This document shows, piece after piece, positions 1 to 6,381 of a stretch of DNA of 6,381 bases. The stretch's first letter is position 1; the number at the start of each line of letters is the position of its first letter. Source of the stretch: Deltaproteobacteria bacterium RIFOXYA12_FULL_61_11 (GTDB lineage: Bacteria > Bdellovibrionota_F > JAHFAK01 > YA12-FULL-61-11); contig MGSU01000266.1 of the NCBI GenBank assembly GCA_001799195.1, positions 1 to 6,381 on the forward strand, given 5' to 3'. The notes under the pieces are model-generated. The model was not told the DNA's origin, ran no database searches, and was given only the letters and a program-made list of their open reading frames with translations. A program made the translations under genes and the position numbers.

Positions 1-10
1 TGTAGAAGGA

Positions 11-31
11 CGGGAGATCGTCATGCTCCCG
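11..31. repeat. Stem-loop with GTAG nearby, REP-like candidate
   Basis: CGGGAG (11-16) and CTCCCG (26-31) form a perfect 6-bp stem around a 9-nt loop, with the tetranucleotide GTAG at 2-5 just outside. REP elements mobilised by RAYT transposases are typically a GTAG-type tetranucleotide followed by a short palindrome, and a RAYT-like relic covers this site. The stem also lies inside an open reading frame, so it may simply be coding sequence. Confidence -1.
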
Positions 32-101
32 TGAGTCTGAAACTGCTTGTACGAACTGCTCCACCACCGCTCTGGAGAATGATGGGAGATCGTCTTGCTC
101 C
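12..101. repeat. Two direct repeat copies, 72 bp apart, in the transposase tail
   Basis: The 18-mer at 12-29 (GGGAGATCGTCATGCTCC) recurs at 84-101 with a single change (A23 versus T95), exactly 72 bp later. The spacing is a multiple of three and preserves the minus-strand frame, giving REHDDLPSF and QEQDDLPSF 24 residues apart. The outer stem pairing of the first copy is not kept in the second, which has only GGAG/CTCC plus wobble pairs. That favours a coding repeat over two conserved hairpins. Further copies could lie left of the window. Confidence -1.
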
Positions 102-472
102 TGCGAGGGTTTCCCCTGCTCTTGGCGGTGGGCTTCTACCATCTCACGATAGACAGCACAACGCTCGGCATCGGTCTCGCCCAGGGCCAACCAGGCCTCC
201 GAGGTGTCGATGCGGTCGTCGCGCTCAAGACCCGCGTAATGGCTGTAGCCGCAGAAACGGTAGTCCTGCGGTAGGGTGCGCTCCTCGCTGTTCCAACGGT
301 TGAGTGCGATATAGCGCTGCACGGAAAGGATCGCCTCCCAACTATCCCAATGATGCATCGAAGTCCTACCTGGGAATGAAGGACCTGGGAACTCTGACCT
401 CGCCGAATAGGCTTGTCATCGGCCGGGGTTCGGTCTATGGCAGAGCCGGTGACGGCAACGGCGACGGAAACC

Positions 473-1165
473 ATGGCCCATTTCCCCCTCATGATCGAGC
501 TCGCGGATCGTGCCGTGGTGGTGATCGGTGGCGGGCAGGTGGCCGCGCGCAAGGTCTCGACCATAGTCGAGTACGGTGCAGCCGTGACCGTGATCGCCCC
601 CGAACTGCATCCCGACCTCCTCGCTCTTGTGCAGGCCGGCAGGATCTCGCACAGGTCCCGACCCTATCAAGAAGGGGATCTCTCGGGCTTCACCCTGGTC
701 TTGGCCGCCACCGATGACGCCGAGATCAACCGCCTCGTCCACGCCGAGGCCCTCTCGCTCGGAGTACCGGTCAATACTGCGGACCGACCCGACCTGTGTA
801 CCTTCTACATGCCCGCGACGGTTCGGCGCGGCGAGTTGCTCGTGGCCATCAGCACCGGCGGAGCCTGTCCCGCCCTGGCGAGAGCTCTGCGCGAACGCCT
901 GGAAACCGAGTTCCTGCCCGAGGGCAGCGAACGCTTGGTCGCCGCAATGACGCTACTGCGCAAGACCTTGCTGACCACCAGCGGCTATGAGGAACGTTCG
1001 CGCCTCTTGCGGGAGTTGGCCGCCGACCGAAAACTCACCGGTGCCTTGATGGCCGGGAATCTCGCCGCCGCTGAGCATCTGCTCGAGGAGCGGACCGGTC
1101 TTGTCTTCGATCTCTCTGAACTCGAACTCAGTAGCTGCAACCTCTCCTCGAAGGAGGAAGCATGA
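473..1165 (+). CDS. sirC: Precorrin-2 dehydrogenase / sirohydrochlorin ferrochelatase (CysG N-terminal type)
   Basis: This 230-residue cytosolic enzyme oxidises precorrin-2 to sirohydrochlorin with NAD+ and probably also inserts iron to give siroheme, the cofactor of sulfite and nitrite reductases. It corresponds to the N-terminal half of enteric CysG and to yeast Met8p. The Rossmann nucleotide-binding motif VVVIGGGQVAARK is at residues 15-27, and LVLAATDD is at 75-82. NTADRP at 101-106 puts Asp104 at the position of the catalytic aspartate of CysG. VAISTGG (124-130) and PALARALRE follow, then a helical C-terminal domain. An ATG at 437 and a TTG at 413 are also in frame, but the ATG at 473 gives MAHFPLMIEL, which aligns residue for residue with the CysG start MDHLPIFCQL and places Asp104 exactly; GGA sits upstream. 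The site phosphorylated in Salmonella CysG (Ser128) is Thr here. The stop overlaps the next start (ATGA). Whether it has ferrochelatase activity is inferred from the family. Confidence -1.
   Translation: MAHFPLMIELADRAVVVIGGGQVAARKVSTIVEYGAAVTVIAPELHPDLLALVQAGRISHRSRPYQEGDLSGFTLVLAATDDAEINRLVHAEALSLGVPVNTADRPDLCTFYMPATVRRGELLVAISTGGACPALARALRERLETEFLPEGSERLVAAMTLLRKTLLTTSGYEERSRLLRELAADRKLTGALMAGNLAAAEHLLEERTGLVFDLSELELSSCNLSSKEEA
1151..1157 (+). promoter_or_regulatory. Strong ribosome binding site of the methyltransferase gene, inside a hairpin
   Basis: AAGGAGG, a full Shine-Dalgarno sequence, lies 4 nt before the ATG at 1162 and fixes that start. Part of it (AGGAG, 1152-1156) can pair perfectly with CTCCT (1144-1148) across a 3-nt loop, within the last codons of the upstream gene. 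Ribosomes finishing the upstream gene would open this stem, which would suit translational coupling across the ATGA junction. The coupling is inference. Confidence -1.
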
Positions 1166-1944
1166 ACACGCGACGCGAACCCGGCATCGTCTATCTGGTC
1201 GGCGCTGGTCCGGGGGATCCCGAACTGCTGACCCTCAAAGCCGCCAGGCTGCTCGCTCTGGCCGACGTGGTCTTGTATGATTATTTGGTTGACGAACGCG
1301 TCCTCGGGCACGTCAACCCGGCGGCCGAGCTGCACTATGTCGGCAAGAAGAGCGGCGTGCACACCCTGCCGCAAGAGAAGATTAACGCTTTGCTGGTGGC
1401 CGAGGCCAAGGCGGGCAAGACCGTGGTGAGGCTCAAGGGAGGTGACCCCTTCGTCTTCGGCCGGGGTTCCGAGGAAGCCCTCGAACTGGTGAAGCACGGC
1501 CTTCGGTTCGAGGTGGTGCCCGGCATCTCCTCGGCCATCGCCGTCCCGGCCTATGCCGGTATCCCGGTGACCCATCGAGAGATCACCTCCAGCCTCATGA
1601 TCATCACCGGTCACGAATCGACCCGCAAGCACCAGACCGACCTCGATTGGTACAAGATCTCCCTGGGTAAAGAAACCCTGGTCTTCCTGATGGGGGTAAA
1701 GAACCTGGCCTTCATCGTCGAGCAACTCATCGCCCACGGCAAGGATCCCGGAACCCTCGTAGCCGTGATCGAGTGGGGCACCTTTCCCCGCCAACGCACC
1801 GTGGTAGGGACCCTCACCACCATCGTCGAACTGACTGCCGCGGCACGCTTCTCGCCGCCATCGGTCATCGTCATCGGTCCGATCGTTGCGTTGCGCGAAC
1901 AACTGCGCTGGTTCGACCGCGAGCAGGATCATGGAAGCACCTGA
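1162..1944 (+). CDS. cobA: Uroporphyrinogen-III C-methyltransferase (SUMT)
   Basis: This 260-residue enzyme methylates uroporphyrinogen III at C2 and C7 using S-adenosylmethionine, giving precorrin-2, the branch point to siroheme and cobalamin. The tetrapyrrole-methylase hallmarks appear in order: YLVGAGPGDPELLTLKA (residues 11-27, SAM-binding P-loop-like turn), VLYDYLV (37-43), VRLKGGDPFVFGRGSEE (89-105), VVPGISSAIAVPAYAGIPVTHR (118-139, shortened here to its key parts PGISS and GIPVTHR), MIITGH (146-151), LVFLMGV (173-179) and the C-terminal AVIEWGTFPRQRTVVGTL (201-218). The length is normal for a single-domain SUMT. It is not fused to the dehydrogenase as in enteric CysG, but the preceding gene supplies that half, joined by a 4-nt ATGA overlap. 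Together the two convert uroporphyrinogen III to siroheme. No other cobalamin genes are visible, so a siroheme role is more likely than B12. The start is set by the AAGGAGG site. Confidence -1.
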   Translation: MNTRREPGIVYLVGAGPGDPELLTLKAARLLALADVVLYDYLVDERVLGHVNPAAELHYVGKKSGVHTLPQEKINALLVAEAKAGKTVVRLKGGDPFVFGRGSEEALELVKHGLRFEVVPGISSAIAVPAYAGIPVTHREITSSLMIITGHESTRKHQTDLDWYKISLGKETLVFLMGVKNLAFIVEQLIAHGKDPGTLVAVIEWGTFPRQRTVVGTLTTIVELTAAARFSPPSVIVIGPIVALREQLRWFDREQDHGST

Positions 1945-3805
1945 GCCTTGTGCAGCCTCGAGGCGCCTCCTGCGCATTGGCTTCCTCGCACTTGCCCTTG
2001 CGATCTTGGGCATCTGCTATGCGAGGACCGCGGCGAGGTTCGAACTCTCCTCGCACGATCTCATCTGGGCTAGTGAACCCCCCCTCGGGTTGATCCTCAA
2101 GCAGGTCGCGCTATTGGCGGGAGACCTCGTTTCCCCGGTCTGGCGCCTCCACACCAACCATGAAGCCCCGGGCAACCTCTTCCCTCTCTCCTACGCTCTC
2201 CCTTTGCATTGGTTCGGCACATCCTACGAAATCCTCGAGAAGACCATCCTCTTAGGGGCTGTCATCTTCCTGGCAGTCTTCATCTTGACGGTCCACTCCC
2301 TCGCCGGTCAGAAACCAGGCTTCGACCTCAAGACCTTGAATGTCGCGCTGGTAGTACCGGCTACCCCGTACCTCGACCTGCACCTGCACTTCCTCCCACC
2401 GGCAAATGGCCTCGCGGTGTTGCTGTTGCTCGGTCTCGTACTCCTCACCGGTCTCTGCACAACTCCCATCCGGTTCAAATTCCACCGGCTCGCCCTCCTC
2501 GGTATCCTGATCACAACGATCTGTAAGTGGCCTCCTCTTACCACGGAAGTCGTGGCCACGCTCGCCCCCCTCGGGTGCTACCTGCTGTTCCTCTTCCTCG
2601 CCAAGGACCGGGATCCCGCGTCGCTGCCGTCCCAATCCCCATCAACATCGCTAAAGACCTGGTTGTTGCCGGGGTTGGTGCTCATCCTTCTGCCCTTGGC
2701 CATCTTACAATGGTGGCCGACGATCATTGCTCACCATGACCGCAGTACCCAACCACTCTCCGAGTACCTCGTGTACCTCGGTCAACGCCTCGCCCCAACG
2801 GACAGTCTGCCGACCTTTTCTCGATCGGACTTCCTCCGCTGGATAGTCCTGCCCCTCGGATGGCCCCTCTTCGCTCTTGCGCTCCTGTTCAGACGAAGGC
2901 CCCAGCCGGTCGTGCTCGCACTCTTGGGTACCTTCCTCACCTGTATTCTTGGCTTGATGCTCTCGCCGGTTCGTTGGCCGGACTACTTATTCCCCCTGCT
3001 CGTTCTGGGTCCCCTGTGCACTGCCCTGTTGATGCTCCGCGAGCAGAACCACCGCTTCCAGGCCTGCATGAGCCTTGGTCTCGTGATCGTCACCCTCCTG
3101 GTGCCGTGGTGGTCCGAAGCGCAACCACCTCCGTTCAACGGACTCCCACGTATGCTGAGCGAGAATCACTCGGCGATCTATGAACACGGCCTTGTGTTGA
3201 TCGAGGAACGGTTCGGGCCGGAGGAGGTGCGGCGTAGCAAACACCTCCTGGTCGGCGAACGGATCCACGAGTACGATCACCTGCACGAACACCTGCCGCT
3301 GGCCCTTCTGAGCCGCGGAGCGGGCATCGTTGAACTAGCCCTCACTTCGGAGTTGCACCCGCCCGACTGGCCGGACCTCCTCACGCACGATCTGATCTGG
3401 TTCGGTCTGGCACTCGAACGCACCCGAGCTTGTACGCTCCTTACCCAGGGAGGGACCTTCGCCGACCTGCTTTTCGTCGCCACCCATTTCTTCGGTCGCG
3501 AGACCAGGTTGTCCCCCTATCGTCCGAGCGTCCTGGCGCGTTCCTCCCCGGGCAAGCTCACTCAGTGCTTCGCGGAGACCGAGCTCCACAAGTGGCCCCC
3601 GGGGATACTTCTGCCCGACAGCCTCCTTTTCCTCGCGGAAGTGCAGGATTGCCTGCGCCTCGAGGCTCCGGGGTATCTCGAGGCCTTCACCGCCTATGCC
3701 GAACAGCAGCACCAGGTGTTGCTCGCCTCCTATGAACTCCTCGAACTTGCACCCAACCTGTGCGTCTTCCTCAAGCGCCCTCTCCGGGACCGACTACTCC
3801 GATGA
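1931..3805 (+). CDS. Large polytopic membrane protein of unknown function, possibly GT-C-like
   Basis: I do not recognise this 624-residue protein. The first two thirds are membrane-embedded, with about ten hydrophobic segments: roughly 14-30, 104-123, 136-147, 159-176, 187-199, 204-223, 243-262, 302-320, 326-344, 350-369 and 378-394. The charged loop between the first two (31-103) contains SSHDLIWASEPP. Residues 395-624 look soluble and include a His/acid-rich stretch (HEYDHLHEHL, 446-455). An acidic motif after the first helix, many membrane spans and a soluble C-terminal domain are the usual plan of GT-C lipid-linked-sugar glycosyltransferases, but no diagnostic motif is clear, so that is only a guess. 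The ATG at 1931 is preferred over a TTG at 1886 because it begins just before the first membrane helix; AGGA lies only 2 nt upstream. It overlaps the methyltransferase gene by 14 bp, suggesting cotranscription and coupled translation. A link to siroheme is unproven. Confidence -1.
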   Translation: MEAPEPCAASRRLLRIGFLALALAILGICYARTAARFELSSHDLIWASEPPLGLILKQVALLAGDLVSPVWRLHTNHEAPGNLFPLSYALPLHWFGTSYEILEKTILLGAVIFLAVFILTVHSLAGQKPGFDLKTLNVALVVPATPYLDLHLHFLPPANGLAVLLLLGLVLLTGLCTTPIRFKFHRLALLGILITTICKWPPLTTEVVATLAPLGCYLLFLFLAKDRDPASLPSQSPSTSLKTWLLPGLVLILLPLAILQWWPTIIAHHDRSTQPLSEYLVYLGQRLAPTDSLPTFSRSDFLRWIVLPLGWPLFALALLFRRRPQPVVLALLGTFLTCILGLMLSPVRWPDYLFPLLVLGPLCTALLMLREQNHRFQACMSLGLVIVTLLVPWWSEAQPPPFNGLPRMLSENHSAIYEHGLVLIEERFGPEEVRRSKHLLVGERIHEYDHLHEHLPLALLSRGAGIVELALTSELHPPDWPDLLTHDLIWFGLALERTRACTLLTQGGTFADLLFVATHFFGRETRLSPYRPSVLARSSPGKLTQCFAETELHKWPPGILLPDSLLFLAEVQDCLRLEAPGYLEAFTAYAEQQHQVLLASYELLELAPNLCVFLKRPLRDRLLR

Positions 3806-4017
3806 TCCACCACGCAACTGCCTGTTTTCTGTTGGCCAATCTGGGCCCAGTCCACCATCATGTGGCAATCCCTTCCCCGATTGAGGTTTCTGCCCCCGAA
3901 ACAACCCTACACCTCGTCCAGAGGGAGCCCTGAGTGGTCCGGTCCACGAGATCAATACTGTTCCTCGCTCCGGTCTTCGCGGGGGTCTTCGATCCTCGGT
4001 GAAGAAGAGGGATGGTT
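3806..4017. other. Convergent intergenic region, no gene seen
   Basis: The membrane-protein gene and the PgsB-like gene end facing each other here. I see no credible coding frame and no classical terminator (a strong stem followed by a T-run) on either strand. Two short perfect palindromes lie close together, TTGGCCAA (3832-3839) and CTGGGCCCAG (3841-3850). Near the right end GGTCTTCG occurs twice, 12 bp apart, and TCTTC/GAAGA could form a weak 5-bp stem. Confidence -1.
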
Positions 4018-6381
4018 TCACTCCCTCCCGTACAACCAACCCTCGCGCTGGCGGAGGTTGAGGCGGTCGAGCCGCCGCACGGCCTCGGCATGGCTGATCA
4101 ACTCGGCGGCCAGGAGTTTGTAGGTCAGATCCGCCTCTTTCCGCCGACGCACGCTGTCGAAGGTATCGAACCAGGCATTGAGGACGGTCTTCCACCAGGT
4201 CCGCCGAGTCAGGGTCGGCTGCTCTACCCGAGCGACCCCGGTGGTTTCCTTCGTGGCAACCTGTGCTTGCAACCGCTCGAGGAGAGCCAACTCCTCGATC
4301 CCAAGCCCTCGTCCACCCTCGCCGCCGCGCTGGGTGAGTTCGGCCACCACGAGTTCGGCATCGAAGCGGGAAAAGTGTTTCCGCTGGAGCAGCCACTCGA
4401 AGGCTTGTTCTTGCAAGAAGACGTCCTGACCACTGAACTGCTCGAGCCGTTGCACGACCTGCTCGTGCTCAGTCCAAAACTCGACGAAGCGCAGCCCCGG
4501 TCCCTTGATGTTCTGAGCACCGACGACCTGGACCGAGGACTTGGGCGGAACGGACCCGAGGATGACCTCGACCAGGCCCTCGGCGCTGACGTCGAAATCC
4601 GGTACCACGACAACCCGCTGGAGGAAGGTTGCCCGGACCATTGCTACCAGGGAAGGGCACGTGGTCTCGAAGCCGTCGCTCTCCGTAAGATCGAGCAGGT
4701 GGCGAGCCAACTCGTTCCAGGCGAGTTCCTCCACACAGACGTTCGCCGCAACCTCGAGGTCTGCCTCGTTCTCCCAGGTCCCACCGAGCTTTTCCAGAAG
4801 AGGTTTCACCTCGCTCACGAGCCCGGCGACGGCTTCGCTCACGAGCCGGGGTTGATCCTCTCGGAGCAGAGGCACGACCAGCGCGGCACAGCGTTCGGCG
4901 AGCGGGGCGAAGAGCCTGTCCGTCTCTTCGACAGTACTCCCGAGCCAGGCAGTCAGGGCCGGCCGCCAGTCGCATCCCCTCTCCACCTCGACCCTCACCT
5001 TGGCGAGGAGTTGGGTCAACCAGTGCCGGCGTTGCTCGGGCTCGGTGCTGAGCGGCCGTGGCCGCAGAGCGAGGTACTGCCCGAAATAATACTCGACCAG
5101 GTCGCGGAATTCGCGCACCGCACTGCCCACGACCAGGACGGCCGAGGGGAACACATCCTCGACCACGGTCTTGGCAAAAACATGGGAACGGGCAGGCCGA
5201 TCGGCGCGGTTGTTGATCATCAGCACCAAGGGCTGGGCAAGATTGTCCTCGCGCTTCCAGCGATCGAGCTGCAGGCCTCGCAGGCTGGCAAGGAACCCTG
5301 CCCGCTCGTTGGCCGCCATGGTGTTGCCGAACACGATGCGGCGCCCGGCGAGGACAAGAGGGGCGAAGCGGCGCAACGCCCCGACATCGCCCAGGAGGTT
5401 GTCGGCCATGACCACCAGGGCCAGGTCCCGCGGGATATCGAGTTCATCGGCTAAACCGAGGCACATGGCGATATTGAGGGCATTCTCCAAGTAAGGAAAG
5501 CGGCCGAGGTACTCCTCGGGGATCAACCTGGCATAGACCTCGGGCACGGTGAGCACCTCGGTCCCCTTGAATCTGCCGGCCTCGGCCAGGAGAGGATAGG
5601 ACTGGCCCTCGGCGGTGATGAGCTTGGATTTCCGGGGGATGAACAGGGAGATGGTCGTGGCCACGTCGTAACCCGTGGGGCCCTGGATATCCTCGTGGTC
5701 GGGATAGGTATTGGTCACGGTGGCCAGGTCGTCCTTCATCCAGTCGTGGGCCAGGATCTGGACATAACGGGGGTTGAGGGCCATGCACTCCCACAAGAAG
5801 ACCTGGGTGTCCATGGCCGAAGCCTGTTCCAGGACCCGGAGCTGTTCGAAGATGGTGGCTTTGTCGTACGGTCTGAAGATCGGCACCTCGACCTGGTCGA
5901 TCCCCGGGAAACTCGAGATGAACATCGCCTCCGAACCGGTGGTCTTGGAGAAGACCTGGTAACCGAGACCGGTGAACAGTCCTGCCTTGAGCCGTTCGCT
6001 GCCGGATTTTCCGCGCGAACCCCAGCCCCCGATGCAGAGCGGCATCGAGCGACGCCAATGGGTTATCCTGCGACGCCGCTGAACAGCGAGAGCGGCAAAG
6101 GTCCCGCTCGCGAGCCCCAGGAAGACAGCTAAATGCCACAGCCGGTTGGCATAGGGGGTCAGGAAATAATTGAAATCCACCCCGAGATCCTCGAGGGTGC
6201 GGAGCAGGTCCAATCCTGGGATAGCAGCCAATCGGATCGGAACTCCGGAGCGGCGAGGCCGCTCCCAGAGGCCATCGGTCGAACGCAGGACCACCTGCTG
6301 GCCCGTCACCTCCTCATAGTCGCTCAGGTACTGCTCGATTTCGGCGGCATTGCCCTGTCTGACCGCACCATAGCGGCGTAC
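4018..6381 (-). CDS. pgsB: Enlarged PgsB/CapB-family poly-gamma-glutamate synthase (Mur-ligase type), 5' end outside window
   Basis: The frame is open from the right edge to the TGA at 4020-4018, giving 787 visible residues. A GTG at 6309 is an internal codon; 24 more codons precede it without a stop. Numbering from that GTG, there is one probable membrane anchor (57-76) followed by RRRR. The ligase core follows: P-loop GSRGKSG (97-103; PgsB has GIRGKST), SKTTGSEAM (121-129), ECMALNP (174-180), NTYPDHEDIQGPT (200-212), GNTMAANER (328-336), NNRADRPARS (366-375) and QNIKGPG (599-605, compare GVGNIHG). These match PgsB/CapB, which activates glutamate with ATP to extend poly-gamma-glutamate at the membrane. 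Bacillus PgsB has about 390 residues. Here roughly 150 residues are inserted between about 408 and 592, and about 160 follow the last core motif. The residue after GKS is Gly instead of Thr. No pgsC follows downstream. The family call is firm; the polymer made is inferred and could be another amide-linked product. Confidence -1.
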   Translation of the reverse strand, partial: VRRYGAVRQGNAAEIEQYLSDYEEVTGQQVVLRSTDGLWERPRRSGVPIRLAAIPGLDLLRTLEDLGVDFNYFLTPYANRLWHLAVFLGLASGTFAALAVQRRRRITHWRRSMPLCIGGWGSRGKSGSERLKAGLFTGLGYQVFSKTTGSEAMFISSFPGIDQVEVPIFRPYDKATIFEQLRVLEQASAMDTQVFLWECMALNPRYVQILAHDWMKDDLATVTNTYPDHEDIQGPTGYDVATTISLFIPRKSKLITAEGQSYPLLAEAGRFKGTEVLTVPEVYARLIPEEYLGRFPYLENALNIAMCLGLADELDIPRDLALVVMADNLLGDVGALRRFAPLVLAGRRIVFGNTMAANERAGFLASLRGLQLDRWKREDNLAQPLVLMINNRADRPARSHVFAKTVVEDVFPSAVLVVGSAVREFRDLVEYYFGQYLALRPRPLSTEPEQRRHWLTQLLAKVRVEVERGCDWRPALTAWLGSTVEETDRLFAPLAERCAALVVPLLREDQPRLVSEAVAGLVSEVKPLLEKLGGTWENEADLEVAANVCVEELAWNELARHLLDLTESDGFETTCPSLVAMVRATFLQRVVVVPDFDVSAEGLVEVILGSVPPKSSVQVVGAQNIKGPGLRFVEFWTEHEQVVQRLEQFSGQDVFLQEQAFEWLLQRKHFSRFDAELVVAELTQRGGEGGRGLGIEELALLERLQAQVATKETTGVARVEQPTLTRRTWWKTVLNAWFDTFDSVRRRKEADLTYKLLAAELISHAEAVRRLDRLNLRQREGWLYGRE
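4811..4847. repeat. Short tandem repeat, 24-bp period, inside the pgsB-like gene
   Basis: TCGCTCACGAGCC occurs at 4811-4823 and again at 4835-4847, exactly 24 bp apart. On the minus strand this encodes LVSEAVAG followed by LVSEVKPL, within the inserted region of the PgsB-like protein. The period keeps the frame and fits a small in-frame duplication in a helical segment. Confidence -1.

Larger units (their letters stand above)
1..358 (-). pseudogene. Truncated Y1/REP-associated (IS200-like) transposase, C-terminal part
   Basis: Reading the minus strand from the ATG at 358-356, a frame of 119 codons stays open to the left edge, so its 3' end lies outside. Residues 14-80 resemble the end of Y1 (RAYT/IS200-like) transposases: YIALN, then QDYRFCGYSHYAG (compare YIxLNPVRAG...DYRWSSYxAYAG), then WLALGETDAERCAVYREMV (compare LALGxTxxERxxxYRxLF). 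The catalytic half, with its HUH motif and the rest of the Y1 domain, is absent. The frame closes upstream at a TGA (418-416), and no other frame there restores it. The fragment is therefore most likely a 5'-truncated relic. An AGGA lies 5 nt before the ATG, so expression as a short protein is not excluded. The tail holds two copies of a DDLPSF motif 24 residues apart. The family assignment comes from motif memory, not a database search. Confidence -1.

Noticed and set aside
413-441. Possible promoter: TTGTCA (413-418), 17-bp gap, TATGGC (436-441) before sirC
   Set aside because: The spacing is good but the -10 box matches only half of the consensus, so chance is likely in this composition.
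136-564. Minus-strand frame of 142 codons across the relic and sirC
   Set aside because: It is one frame off from the transposase-like reading, crosses into the sirC coding region antisense, and shows no family motif.
985-2013. Minus-strand frame of 342 codons
   Set aside because: It is antisense to sirC and the SUMT gene, both supported by strong motifs. The protein is rich in Gly, Asp and His without domain features, as expected of a shadow.
3806-4017. Possible bidirectional terminator between the convergent genes
   Set aside because: Only weak 4-5 bp stems and loopless palindromes are present, with no T-run after a stem on either strand.
3794-4396. Minus-strand frame of 200 codons
   Set aside because: It mostly overlaps the 3' end of the PgsB-like gene in another frame. 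It is Arg/Pro/Gly-rich and lacks motifs.
4012-5454. Long plus-strand frame of 480 codons
   Set aside because: It lies wholly antisense to the well-supported PgsB-like ligase. Its translation has no recognisable motif and looks like the complement of GC-rich coding sequence.
1-6381. CRISPR array, tRNA or rRNA genes
   Set aside because: No regularly spaced repeat series and no tRNA- or rRNA-like sequence was recognised anywhere in the window.

Overview
This is a GC-rich window with tightly packed genes, two of which overlap their upstream neighbour. It looks like the chromosome of a Gram-negative bacterium, probably proteobacterial or a relative such as Desulfobacterota. That placement rests on composition, split siroheme genes and a RAYT/IS200-type transposase remnant; nothing here fixes a genus.

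Layout. At the left edge (1-358, minus) is an open frame resembling only the C-terminal part of a Y1/REP-associated tyrosine transposase. Its catalytic N-terminal half is missing, and its tail contains a 72-bp-spaced repeat, one copy of which forms a stem-loop. After a short leader comes a plus-strand cluster. It holds precorrin-2 dehydrogenase/sirohydrochlorin ferrochelatase (473-1165), then uroporphyrinogen-III C-methyltransferase (1162-1944), joined by an ATGA overlap, then a large polytopic membrane protein of unknown function (1931-3805) that overlaps the methyltransferase by 14 bp. The first two genes together make siroheme from uroporphyrinogen III: two methylations, an oxidation and iron insertion. 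They are the two halves of enteric CysG as separate proteins. The third is probably cotranscribed, but its role is not evident.

A 212-bp convergent intergenic region (3806-4017) separates this cluster from a minus-strand gene that fills the right third (4018-6381) and runs off the right edge. That gene encodes a Mur-ligase-type protein of the PgsB/CapB poly-gamma-glutamate synthase family. It is roughly twice the usual size: it has a long N-terminal extension, an insertion of about 150 residues before the C-terminal core motif, and a C-terminal extension of about 160 residues. No pgsC-like gene follows it within the window.

The most notable points are the enlarged PgsB-like ligase with an altered P-loop, a small hairpin sequestering the methyltransferase ribosome binding site, and the unassigned membrane protein attached to the siroheme operon.
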